Source: Symsagittifera roscoffensis
Taxonomy: Eukaryota; Xenacoelomorpha; Acoela; Convolutidae
Assembly: GCF_963678635.1 (NCBI RefSeq)
Contig: NC_087065.1
Span: forward strand, 67,365,374-67,429,373
Length of the DNA: 64,000 nucleotides
Direction of reading: 5' to 3'
The notes below the pieces were generated by a model. It worked only from the letters and a program-made list of their open reading frames with translations, made no database searches and was not told the origin of the DNA. Below are positions 43,273 through 53,224 of this stretch, one piece after another; the first letter of the stretch is position 1, and every line of letters starts with the position of its first letter. Position numbers and translations under genes: made by a program.

Positions 43273-44043
43273 TCAATATCCCATATCAAACAGACGTTCG
43301 AGTTCTCCGGATACGGTCTGTGCAAAGCAGTGGCATGGATAGTCTCCATGTGTTAAATTAATGCTCACGAGGTTGCGTTCTCCAGAAACTTCGAGAAACG
43401 GTTCGAATTCCATCATTTTAGCGTGTGTAAAATCATTCTCATCCACAGCTTGGGTGTTATTCAGTGTTTTACCGCTCGCACTCTGCATTTCAAAGTCACT
43501 AGAATTCTCCTTCTCCAAACTCAAGAGTTCTTCTCCCCAAGTATCGCTCAAGTCTTCCAGCTTGGGTCCTGGCACCACTTCTAACATCCTCCGTAGCAGC
43601 TGGTGTGAGTGATGCGACATTCTTGATAATCGTAAGCACTTGGGCGCCGCAAAAACCTTGTCAAACATTACCCTCTGGCTAGACGCTTCCACCATCGACA
43701 TGTGCAACTGGTAATGGTTTCCACACAAATTCGCCATGACCGATACCATCTAAGACTTTGCATTCGTTGGCAGACTGGAGGCTTCACTCAATGTGAGTCC
43801 CATTTCTGCTTCCAAGCCGACTTTCCGTCCCTTGATGTGTTTCAGGATCAATTGGAGCACTCCTGGCCAGAACGCCACACTCAACGCCGTCACCAGATGG
43901 TGCTCTGACTCCAGCATATCCGGCGACTCCAGACTGCACATCCTCGAGAGGAAACCTAGTGCCGTCACCATATTCACCGTGTTACTCGCGTAATAGTCGG
44001 CTATTATCTGCACCTCACTTTTTTCTTTCCGTAAAGTTACCAA
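43273..44043 (-). pseudogene. Accessory protein of unknown family, late part (copy E)
   Basis: Two pieces in one order: 43,750-44,043 (EVQIIADYYASNTVNMVTAL, VAFWPGVLQLILKHI) and 43,273-43,749 (DKVFAAPKCLRLSRMSH, AVDENDFTHAKMMEFEPFLE, NLTHGDYPCHCFAQT). They match copy A residues about 400-545 and fragment C beyond. The shared, widely spaced identities across otherwise divergent sequence indicate old selection on the protein. Confidence 0.65.
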
Positions 44044-44044
44044 A

Positions 44045-44647
44045 CCACTTTCTTAACAAAATCTTTCCTCTGAAATGACTGTACCCTCACGCAAGATCGC
44101 CCATCACAAGTGTGTCCTCCTTCTCCAGTTACGAGATCAGGACAAGTGCTTGGCTCCAGCTCTCCGGTGGTTTGTCTCCGGATTAAACCCTCGTCTCCTC
44201 TGACTCTTCTCGATGAGGTAAAATCAGCTTGTGTATCACATTCAAGTTTCCAAGATCCTCGCCTTTCCCTGGTGACAATCTCACCCGTTCTGTGATTTCT
44301 TCATTCAAATTTGCTTGAAGATGCGCAACCAAGAGGGTCTAAATCATTTCCAAACTGTCCCATGTTCGTGAGTAGTACTTTACTCGCGCCTGCTAACTGC
44401 AATTCCATCCGCTTTTTGGAACGTGGCTCACAGATGACCTCGGGTCCTTTCTCAAGAACAAGCCCAGACTCGGTTTTTCTCTCTCAGACGCGTCAATTTC
44501 AATTATTTTTTCTGCCCAAAACCTCATTAATTCTGCGACCTCGAAATTCATGTACGCAGCTCCTGTCTCTGTGCTCAAGAAGGGATTACATGTTATTCCA
44601 ATGACGCCAGAAACATACTGATTTTCTCCGCGCTTCGCGGGTTTCGA
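44045..44647 (-). pseudogene. Accessory protein middle part, degraded (copy E)
   Basis: Only short open pieces (for example 44,393-44,578, with YMNFEVAELMRFWAEKIIEI). By position it corresponds to residues about 200-390 of the copy A 553-codon ORF, but the match is weak to my eye. Confidence 0.45.
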
Positions 44648-45568
44648 TTAGCCCTCCGTCACGGCCAGGGCACGGTGTACGTCATGATTGCTATAAAATT
44701 TCTGGTTTGAGAACCTCTTGATTTCGTCAATATTCGCATGATTCTCATAAGATCGCCTCGAACCACCCTCCTTTTCATTTCCCTTACTCTGGATGACATT
44801 CGAGACCCTAATTTCCAATGCTTTATTCTTCGTCCCCATCTGATAGCAGCCCAGAATTGCAGCATCAGGTATCACTGACATGATCCATCTCAGAAAACAG
44901 GTGGCGTCCTTTTTCCTAGCAAGACTCAACCCCGAATCGTCTCGAGCCATACACTGCATCAACTTTCGGTACACATGTAGGCCTTTATCACCAAACTTTA
45001 ATTTGTCACGTAAAATCAGATATTTCAAAGCCAGTCCAGCCAGGTACCAGGTGAACAACAACTGTTCCGCCGTCCTGATAAAAGGATTCGCCATCAGAGG
45101 CTGGGCTGTTGAGGGTGCTCTCATCTCGTTCACGAAGTATACCGACAATAGTTTCTCCCACGTTCGTCCTAAATGCCTCCTCAGTTCCAATTTGTTCACT
45201 TCTGCTCTTAGCTGCGTGGCCCAACTTCGGCGCTTTCTAGATACTCCACGATGCATTTTTTTCAGACAATTCATTGTTTCTTGCATTGTATCCAAAGCTA
45301 TCCAACAGGAGCAAGCAGTATTCCTCGTCAATCCTTTCTCAAGAGTATCGCTCGCGACTTGTCCTCCTACGTTCTGATGTTGACTCGAGATCCACGCCTT
45401 GCCCACATCCACTTCCCATGTCTGCCCACTAGTGGAACCTCTTTTTGTCTTCACCCTCTGAGGCTTAAATTTTCTTCTGTCCATGAACCAGGTGTAGCCT
45501 TCATCTCGACTTTTGTTTCCACCAACATCCTTGAGGTCGAATTTTTTTCGTAAGCTGCAGTCTTCCAT
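44648..45568 (-). pseudogene. Accessory protein, N-terminal part (copy E)
   Basis: Open for 306 codons. Conserved with the copy A ORF: LLSVYFVNEMRAPSTAQPLM against VVLRYFEEEMRTTPKIHALI, and ARKKDATCFLRWIMSVIPDA against AKRRDALCFVRFIREQISVP. No signal peptide or membrane helix; basic N-terminus (RRKFKPQRVKTKRG). Function unknown. Confidence 0.6.
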
Positions 45569-46600
45569 CTGGCGAGAATCATCGGAGCCGTCTGTTTCAA
45601 GTTTGCTTTTGACACCGCCTCCGCTGAAGGTCTCCCTTCCTCCACCTCTCGCTTTCTCTTTCTTGACCCTGACGCTTTAATCGGGGGCGTAGTCACGATC
45701 GTAACCGAAGCTGCATCTATCTCTAGACCCTCCTTATCAGACTCTTGCCTCTCTCTTCTCTTGTCTTAAGTCGTAGGTATAAAAATATTTTGTGCTGTAA
45801 AAATAGGTTTATCCTTGTCATCATTGATACTCTTAATTTTTTACTTTCAATTTTGTTTTTTAGAGTAGAGCTATCTTAACAGGATCAAGCTTTAATGTTC
45901 CGCCTCATCTCTCAGATATGAATCATTTTGCTATCTACTCTTCTCTCGCTTCCTTATCCAGTTTCCAACAAGATAGGTTCACCGAATTCCACCACAATGT
46001 CCCACAACTGCTCATTGAATTCTTCGACATCCACTTTCCGTTCCACCTTCTTTTTGAACTCGATCGAAAACTTCTTCCATTCTTCCTTGTCAAATGTATC
46101 AAAAACATCGTCTGGTTCCCCTAAAAGGTGTTTTTTCCTTGCTTTCATAATTCAAGAATACCATGCCCATGTCCACAGGTTTGCTTCCAAGGTGCAACTC
46201 TCGATTCTTTCGGGGAGATCCCAAAGGTGGCGGCGCGGTATCCACCCACTCTTCTCAACTCAAGTTTTGGAGCAATTCCCCCGTGGTGCCAGGAATGTAG
46301 TTCCCTAGCACTATTTTTGCCGCTGGGGCCGCCCCGATGTTCATATCTTCTTCGGGCTCACTGAGAGTCTCATCCATCTTTTCTCTTTCAATCACCTCAG
46401 ATCGTTCCTTCTTCAGGGAATCCTCAAACCTGTTTTCCACTGGAAGATTTCTCTTGTCTCCAGGTGTATCAATCGGCAGAGGCGAAGGCGTTACTGGGTT
46501 TGGTTGCCTGTACTCCGTGAGGGACACATAGAGAGCAGCATTCAGTCTACATTCCTCAGGTTGAAACTCTATCTCCTCCAATCCGTAGTGCGCTAGTTGC
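45569..46600 (-). pseudogene. Basic and acidic accessory segments (copy E)
   Basis: Open pieces at 45,451-45,696 (SGSRKRKREVEEGRPSAE, NLS-like), 45,954-46,148 (KARKKHLLGEPDDVFD, EEFNEQLWDIVVEFGE) and 46,255-46,581 (acidic, SEPEEDMNIGAAPAAKI). They correspond to copy A 11.4-12.6 kb in order and composition. Confidence 0.5.
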
Positions 46601-46798
46601 CTCCTCGTGCTTCATCTCAATTCTGCATTCAGAGCCAAGTGTCCTTCCTCAACTATTATTCGGCTGTCGTCATGCAATGGGTCCTTATTCTCGAACCCGG
46701 CCCTCTCAAGTACTCTCTTGACCTCTCGCACATCGATTCTCGGAGGCATCGAGCCCCTCATTTTCTTGGCCTCAGTCGTCCAAGAGTTTGTCTTGAAT

Positions 46799-47349
46799 TC
46801 ACTTTTGTGGAAGTATGTGGCTGCAGATTATCCAATAAACAGGGGGTCCCAGCCATGCGTGAACAACCTCTCTAGCTTGCGCTGATGGCACCAGCATCGG
46901 AATGTTCGCCCCCAGAGTCATCCGCCTCACCGTTAGAAACTCCGGGATTGTAGCCGGCAGCATGTCCCACTCTAGGATCATCTCGAGCTCCTTCGTTATC
47001 AAGTCAAAGGCCTCCGTCGTCCAAAACGGTATTCTCAAGACTACTCTTGTTTGCTTCACTGTAATTGGCCTCGGAAGTTCAACACAATCAACTCCGGATC
47101 CTTCTCACTTCCAAATAGTACTATGTCGCTCATCTGGGTCCTCAAGTGTTCATGCTTGCACCACTTTTGTACAGTCCCATCCAAAACGCTGATCAAGCTC
47201 ACGTGTACCACAGAGCGTCGGTATGCCGTTATCAAGGGATCATGAAAATAGAAGGGTCCATAGATACAAGTCACCACTTCCCCCCGTCCTCTAACTACTC
47301 CCAGGGGATCCGAACCTATTGCCTGGCACATATCCGTCAGAAAGGGCAC
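46799..47349 (-). pseudogene. Conserved accessory segment (PFLTDMCQAIGSDPLG / PEFLTVRRM) (copy E)
   Basis: Pieces 47,056-47,349 and 46,799-47,059 overlap in different frames. They match copy A 10,640-11,180 (PLLTDLRLAMRIDPLALIRG, PEFPLIRRMLLGA). Identical to copy D 22,375-22,925. No known fold recognised. Confidence 0.6.
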
Positions 47350-47368
47350 GCCCCATTCGTCTCTTGAC

Positions 47369-47930
47369 TTATTCCATAGTCTTCGGGTCCGTTTCTTCTC
47401 CCGTCAATTGTCGATTCTGCATCAAGAGATATTTCACTGTGAGGGTCCTCAATCCCGTTGCACACTTATAGGAGTAGGTCTCCAGAGTCGGGTGAGCTCT
47501 ATTCAGGGCCACTGAATCCACATATTTCATCAAGCGGTGGAATACTGCCAGGTTTCCCTGTGTCAAGAGGATCAGAGTCAGGTATCCGTCGATCCACGTG
47601 CCCACCGACTTCCGCAATCAAGACCAACACCGCATACACACACTGAAGAGTGGGTGGCGTACTCGAGTATCCAGGTGACGAAGTGGACACCATCTTCGTA
47701 TTTGATCCCAATCGGGCCGCCACTGACTCCTGTATCTCGTTCATCGAGACGAACAACGTCTGTACCGCCTCCCAGATCTTGTTTGGAGTCGAATCTCTAT
47801 TTCTCAAGGGTTACAATAGTTCAGCTGAGTGCAGGTGATCATTCATCCCTGCAAACAACAAAAGCTCGGGTTCACAAGGAGTTTCCGAGTTTACCGCTAC
47901 AACCAAGGTCAACATCTGTTTGAGCTCCGC
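47369..47930 (-). pseudogene. Accessory segment with GMND / SSPGY motifs (copy E)
   Basis: On the minus strand: LLFAGMNDHLHSAELL (near 47,820-47,870), then SVAARLGSNTKM and SSPGYSSTPPTLQCVYAV. Same order as copy A 9,360-9,650 (FAGINDHLHSRG, LSPGYVQLPDGLKFVHAM). About 220 bp that copy D has at 23,168-23,391 are deleted at 47,592. Confidence 0.55.
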
Positions 47931-48798
47931 TGCTCGCGGCAGTTACACAAAAAGTTTCGGGCTAAAACAGCTTCGGCGACATCGTGGCGTGGCGTGAAAT
48001 CCGAACCCGCCACGATCACTACTCTAGCAGCTCCGGAGCCCGATCATTCGTAGGCAGCCAGTGCCTTAGCCAGCTGAAAAGTCACTTATGCCTCTCCGTA
48101 TCCCGGGTCTTCAGCCAATTTCGTGCCCGCATAGGCCGTGTCCGGAAGTTCCATATCCTTGGGATCGAGAAGGTTCTCCACAGCTCTCAGTTAAACCAGT
48201 ATCGCTACTCTGATTCTAACTATGCGCGTGCGATGCTTCGGAGTTTCTGCAATCAGACCTGGGCTCCCCTGCTCCTCAAACGGTCGATAGTGATCGGGCC
48301 AAAGACCGATCTCCTCGGGATTCCTGCCAATTTTTTCGTCTCCAATGTTTTCTCTCTCGAAAGTTGCGTTTTGTGTACCTTCAACCAGTCCACACAACAG
48401 TGACTGCTCAGGTCCTCATGAGACAGGCTCTTGAAATCTAGGATCTCCATCAACTCTCGCCTGCAAGCGAACTCTGCCAAATCCAGGTTTCTCACCTTCT
48501 CCAGATACCTGGCTTTACTAGCTTATCCTTGGCCTTCTGGCAACATCCTGCTCTCGTTGTTCTTCTCCACTATCACCACTGACGATACGATTGAGCAATG
48601 TGGCGTCAAAGATTCCGTCACGTATTTGTCCAGGGGCGTCGAGCCCGGCTGTCTGCTCCTGGTGCTCACCGATTTATCTCTAGAATCGATCTTTTCTCCC
48701 AACCTTTCTTCTACTGGCCTGGTTGAGAAGAGTCATTGGCTAGCCTCCAGCAAATCCGACTATAGACTATTGTTATGCTTGTGGAAATTATTCTTCAA
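47931..48798 (-). pseudogene. Degraded accessory segment between SGNH-like blocks (copy E)
   Basis: Open pieces 48,253-48,495 (ELMEILDFKSLSHEDLSSHC) and 48,191-48,397; the rest is closed. It corresponds to copy D 23,650-24,650 and, by order, to copy A 8.45-9.2 kb. No recognised domain. Confidence 0.45.
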
Positions 48799-49330
48799 TC
48801 ATTCCACACATTTAGGCCGATCAAAGTGGATGCTATCAGAGGAGCAGCCACCCTGTAAGGAATTCTCCATCATCCACGCAACATCGAGCAACCCCAAGGG
48901 TAGAATACTCTTCTCTTGGTCCTCCCGTATTACATCATTGATGTGGCGCACTCTCTCATTCATGTTCGTAGCATTCTCGTCCTGCATCATACTGTACGGC
49001 ATCGTGCAGATCGTGAATTTCGTAGGGTCCAAGTAGATTCTCACTTCCTGCAGGAGACAGCTCACTTTCTCTGGTAATCTCGTCATCTTCCTTGACTCTC
49101 CTCTAGAGAAGTTGTAGGTCCCCATCATCAGGGTGACCGTGTGAACTTTCCTCACCTCCAGCATCTCTAGAGACGCCAGCATCTGTGGCATTGCTGCAAG
49201 ATACCCGCTTGCCAATGCCCTCGGATCCGTGACGAGACTGTCCCCTATCATCAGGTGAATTGTGCCCTCCAGTATCCTGGGCTGTGTGAAATTTCCCCCC
49301 AGGCTGCATCGTGAAAAGCCACCCTACTTT
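48799..49330 (-). pseudogene. SGNH-hydrolase-like domain (copy E), catalytic residues kept
   Basis: Open for 150 codons (49,251-48,799). All SGNH blocks are visible: GDS at residues 3-5 (Ser5 nucleophile), Gly16, GTYN at 44-47 (block III), ICTMPYS (strand before the next loop), and Asp139-His142 in SSDSIHFD (block V). Block I is intact here, unlike in copy A. The upstream part of the protein is cut off by the copy B LTR about 60 bp beyond 49,330. Substrate unknown; the fold class includes esterases and lipases. Confidence 0.65.
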
Positions 49331-49388
49331 CACACTGGATCAGTGTTCTCCCTTCCTCTTCCCTTGGTTTAACTTTATCCGACGCCCA

Positions 49389-50284
49389 TGTGACATTCGA
49401 CCAGAATGAACGAAAACGCAGATTCAAAATTTTAGCGGCTAACCTTCCGAATTGAGGGTTTTAAGAGATTAACAACGTTATTGGGACGATTACTCAAACG
49501 ATGAAGGTCAAGATATTCTGGTATTTTGAAGTTTTAAAAATTCGAAGTGATGACGGAATAATTATGAGTAGCGTCAAAAACGGCCACTTTGGAAGAAAAA
49601 CCAGAATAAAATCAGAACAACAACAGTAGATAACTACGAGAATTGTGATTGAAGAACGACAACGAGTTGCAGAGTTCGCAGAGACCGCACCGAGTTGCAA
49701 CTATTGTGTCGCTACAATAGTTGCAAGGCCGTTCACAACAACGGTGAAGGGTAGACGACAGCCTTCCGGAAGGAAGATAAGGACGTTATTTCCCCGGATT
49801 CAGGAATCAGGAGGGGTCTCGGGAGATGAGCTGAAACTCTTTTATATAAACTTTCAGCTTCCCGGTTATGTTTTGCATTGAATTTAATTAACGTTTGAAT
49901 TCATTTTGCAAAGATGAGAAGCTAGGAGTTGGGGGAAAGGTTTGATCCATCTTCGATGGAGATGATGATTTTTATGTACTGAACAAAAACAATAAAAATT
50001 CAATAAAAAGTAGTAGCCCTGTTTTTAGGAGTGACCTCGTGGCCTGGAGATACTGAGACCCAGCCATGAGGTCACTAACTTTGCATGTTATTAGGTTAAT
50101 TTGAGTGTTTTGACCGAAGCCGAAAGCAGTAACGTTTTTGTCGACCCGATGATAGAAGGACCACCAAAAGAACTGGATTGGCAGAGACGGTGAAAAGCAT
50201 GTAGAGCTCTGTTTAGACGCTGGCCAGTCCTTTTATAGCTTAGATCTAATTTCCGTCGATATGTACCTCCGGGCGAATGTTACA
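49389..50284 (+). repeat. 5' LTR of copy B (about 896 bp)
   Basis: Aligned end to end with 27,236-28,152. Starts TGTGACATTCGACC, ends GTTACA. TATATAAA at 49,843-49,850 is preceded by AATCAGGAGGGGTC at 49,805-49,818. Polyadenylation-like AATAAA at 49,991-49,996 and 50,002-50,007. Upstream sequence is copy E in reverse orientation, so the boundary at 49,389 is sharp. Confidence 0.78.
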
Positions 50285-50832
50285 TAGATGTTTTTATGGC
50301 GCTCCTGGGTGTTATTCTTTTTTAAACATCATGATCGGCAGAACCGTTAACCAGTACTCCGCGCCGAGCGGATGTTCACATTAACGCCCTTAACAGGCCA
50401 AAACCGCCGGGGCGGAAGAGTAGTTTGGAACGCGGAAGCCTTCCGGGTTCCCGTGAATAGCTTTTTAACCTAGTTAAAACCAAAAATTCACAAACCAGGA
50501 AGGGTGGGGGGATTCGCGGTCCCGTCATCTCATCTCCTGAGTGGTCCGTGACCAAAAACACTTAACGATATATATAAAACCAAACAAAAAGTAGTATAGT
50601 ACCCAAGAAAAACAAAAAACATAAAAAATAATCGAAAAACCAAAAACAGTAGAAAAAAAAAGAAATCACCCCCCCCCCCCCAAACAAGATGTGATCCGAC
50701 CCTCCCGTTTGTTGTTGATAGATAAATTGATGTTACAGGCATTTATATCAATCAGGATCGTTACGATCATTTTTGTAGCCCGTTTGTGAGGCCTGTACTG
50801 TAGGGTTAATTGAATATTTAAGCACGTAAATG

Positions 50833-50919
50833 CTAATTTGCGCTCAATCCGGAAGGGTCTGCTGATTTGCGCTCAATCCGGAAGGGTCTACTGATTTGCG
50901 CTCAATCCGGAGGGGTCAT
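50833..50919 (+). repeat. 29-bp direct repeats (3 units) containing TCCGGAAGGGTC
   Basis: Three consecutive units of CT(A/G)ATTTGCGCTCAATCCGG followed by A(A/G)GGGTC and one or two bases. The core matches the motif near the LTR TATA box. Confidence 0.9.
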
Positions 50920-52284
50920 GGGAGAAGACTGATCCGGCAAGCAGTGCAAGGAGCAACAAGGAGGGGCTCAACGAAAACGAAAATCGACTGTTGGGTATCG
51001 TTAACAAGTTTTGTATCCCTTTTGGTACAAAAAATAAGATAGTAATCTGTGGGGGCTCGACAGTGCTGCACTGTAGTGAACCGTCACCGAACTGCGAAAA
51101 TCCGAGTTAAGCACCTCAATTCGGGTATTGAAAAAACCCGGAGGGGTATAGTATTACTAATATTACTTCTTATATAGCCTATATTAATACTCCTATATCG
51201 TTTTTCAGTTAAAAACATAGTAAGCGGACCGGTTGTTAGGGTCAAAATAGCGATATTTTGATCCCCCCACAAATCGCGATTTTTGAAATATCGATATTTT
51301 TTGAAATGAAAAAAGCGCTAAATTAGAAAGTTACATTGTAACTGTGCTAGTATAATAGATAGTACCGTTTGAGTCTAGTTCAGAAGTGGTTGGAACTATT
51401 TTGGTACCAAAAACCGAATTTTTGCGATTTTTGAGAAAACGGAACACATAAATTCAGAAAAGTTAAGACAGTAAAAATAGTTATTCGGACAACGTCCACT
51501 AGTGAATCTACAGTTTTTAAGACCCGTTTACCGAAAACCTTCCGGATTACAGAGAAATCGAACTCAACGTGTTTGATTCAGTGGATTCATCAATCCGGAG
51601 GGGTCCAGGTAGCATAGTTGTTCGCAAATTTTTTCAACTAAAGCGTTTTTGATCTTTTTTTTTGCATTGAACTAGAAGAGTATAGGCCTTTTGAGCTCGG
51701 ATCAATAACTTTTAGGTCGAAAAGAACAGAATTGCGGAAAAAGTTAGGCGGAACCTATAAGAGAGAAATTTTTGACTTTAGAAAAAAGACGTTTTGGTTG
51801 AAAACTTTGGAACTACTGGACAGATCTAGTTGATCTTCGTACCACTAGATCAGAAACTAGCTGAGCTTTCTAATATGAACAAAAATTTTTCGACAAACTA
51901 AGCGTGAAATTTTTTTGAGATTGTTTTTAGCAAGTTCACCAATTCAGGAGGGTAGACCCCTCACGTTTTATAATTTTTTTTGGAAAACCCTTACACCCCT
52001 ACCAAAGCGTAGAAACGGTTGAATATGGCAATTTTACGTTGTTCTAGACAAAATGGGAAGGCTAAAGGCACAAGAAAGCCCTGATCGAGCCGAAATTAGG
52101 CTAGCGATAAGACCCTTCACCGTTAGCGAGAATTGTCAAATAAGAGGCTTATTTTCAATCCGGAAGGGTAAAGGGAAAGACAGCATACCCTTCCTAGTTA
52201 ATACAGACAATATAATAGCATTGGAGAAGGTATCCGGAGGTGTACAGGTTAAAAATTGAAGAAGTCTCAGAAAAGCTATTTTTA

Positions 52285-52480
52285 CAAATTCGGAGGCGTC
52301 CAAATCAGGAGGGGTCAAATTTTTACCTAATTCGGAGGGGTACCAATCCGGAGGGGTCTTACTTTTGCTAATCCGGAGGGGTCCCAATCCGGAGAGGTCA
52401 CAATTTTGCCAATCCGGAGGGGTCCTATTTTTGCCAATCCGGAGGGGTACTGCTTTTGTCAACCCGAAGGGGTATTATTT
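52285..52480 (+). repeat. Irregular minisatellite of AATCCGGAGGGGTC motifs
   Basis: About nine occurrences of A(A/T)TCCGGAGGGGT(C/A) or one-base variants in 200 bp, separated by 2-14 bp of TTTTG-containing spacer. TCCGGA is itself a palindrome. Confidence 0.85.
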
Positions 52481-53224
52481 TGTTAAAGGACTTAGGTAAA
52501 CAGAAGAAAAGATAATAGTGAGGGGTGTTAGGTTCTTAAGAGACATGCTAGGAACCAGTGACTGCACTGGTAACTTGCCTCTCAAAAAAAAACAGACCAA
52601 AACAAAACAGGTCCAAACTGGGAAATTCGCGACACTAAGTCTAAATAAAAAAAAGAGCTTGTAACTCATTGGTGTGGATTGAAATCCAAAAAATTTTTGG
52701 GAAAGTGATTGCCCTGAGGTTTTTAGTAGACCTAGCTCGGGCAGTCCGAAGGCAGATAAGTAACACAGGACTCGGTGGGTGCAATAGACGCCCACTTGAG
52801 AAAATTACTGCCTTCATGTTTTGTCTGTTTGGTGCAGCACCAAGCAGGGAAAGCTCTTTCTTTATAAGACAAGTTCAACTATTGCACTGCGACCGACTAA
52901 AAGTACAAAACACATAAGTTTTTCATAGAAATATTCTTTATATCTAGTTTTAAATCAACAGTTTGTGCTTGATTGGGTAGTGAATACACTATCATTTAAA
53001 CTGACTGATATCATCATACTGTGCTAGTTGTCAAATCTTAGGTCTGATAATCGATTATTGTGAATAAGTTGTATATACGCTGTGCCGTGATAACATACAA
53101 GGATTCGTGGTCACTATTTAATAGAAACTTTTGGATTTTATTGTATTGTGTTATTATTATCAGTAGTCAGATCAAAACGACACTAACAATCGAACTGAGT
53201 GTATAGATAGTAGGAAGTGATAAA

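Larger units (their letters stand above)
50285..53224 (+). other. Long 5' leader of copy B
   Basis: About 2.9 kb without a supported gene between LTR and gag. It holds three 29-bp direct repeats (50,833-50,919), many TCCGGAGGGGTC-like motifs (clustered at 52,285-52,480, single at about 51,137, 51,592 and 52,155), a run of 13 C (50,669-50,681) and short AT-rich blocks. Gypsy leaders are normally a few hundred bases, so the length is unusual. Part of it could be a separate insertion. Confidence 0.6.

Noticed and set aside
50297-50314. TGGCGCTCCTGGGT after the copy B LTR as a tRNA primer-binding site
   Set aside because: It begins with TGG as a primer-binding site should, but lies 12 bp from the LTR end, and I could not match it to a tRNA 3' end by eye.
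50669-50681. Run of 13 C as a functional G-quadruplex partner
   Set aside because: A single homopolymer with no conserved counterpart in the window. It may also be a sequencing artefact.
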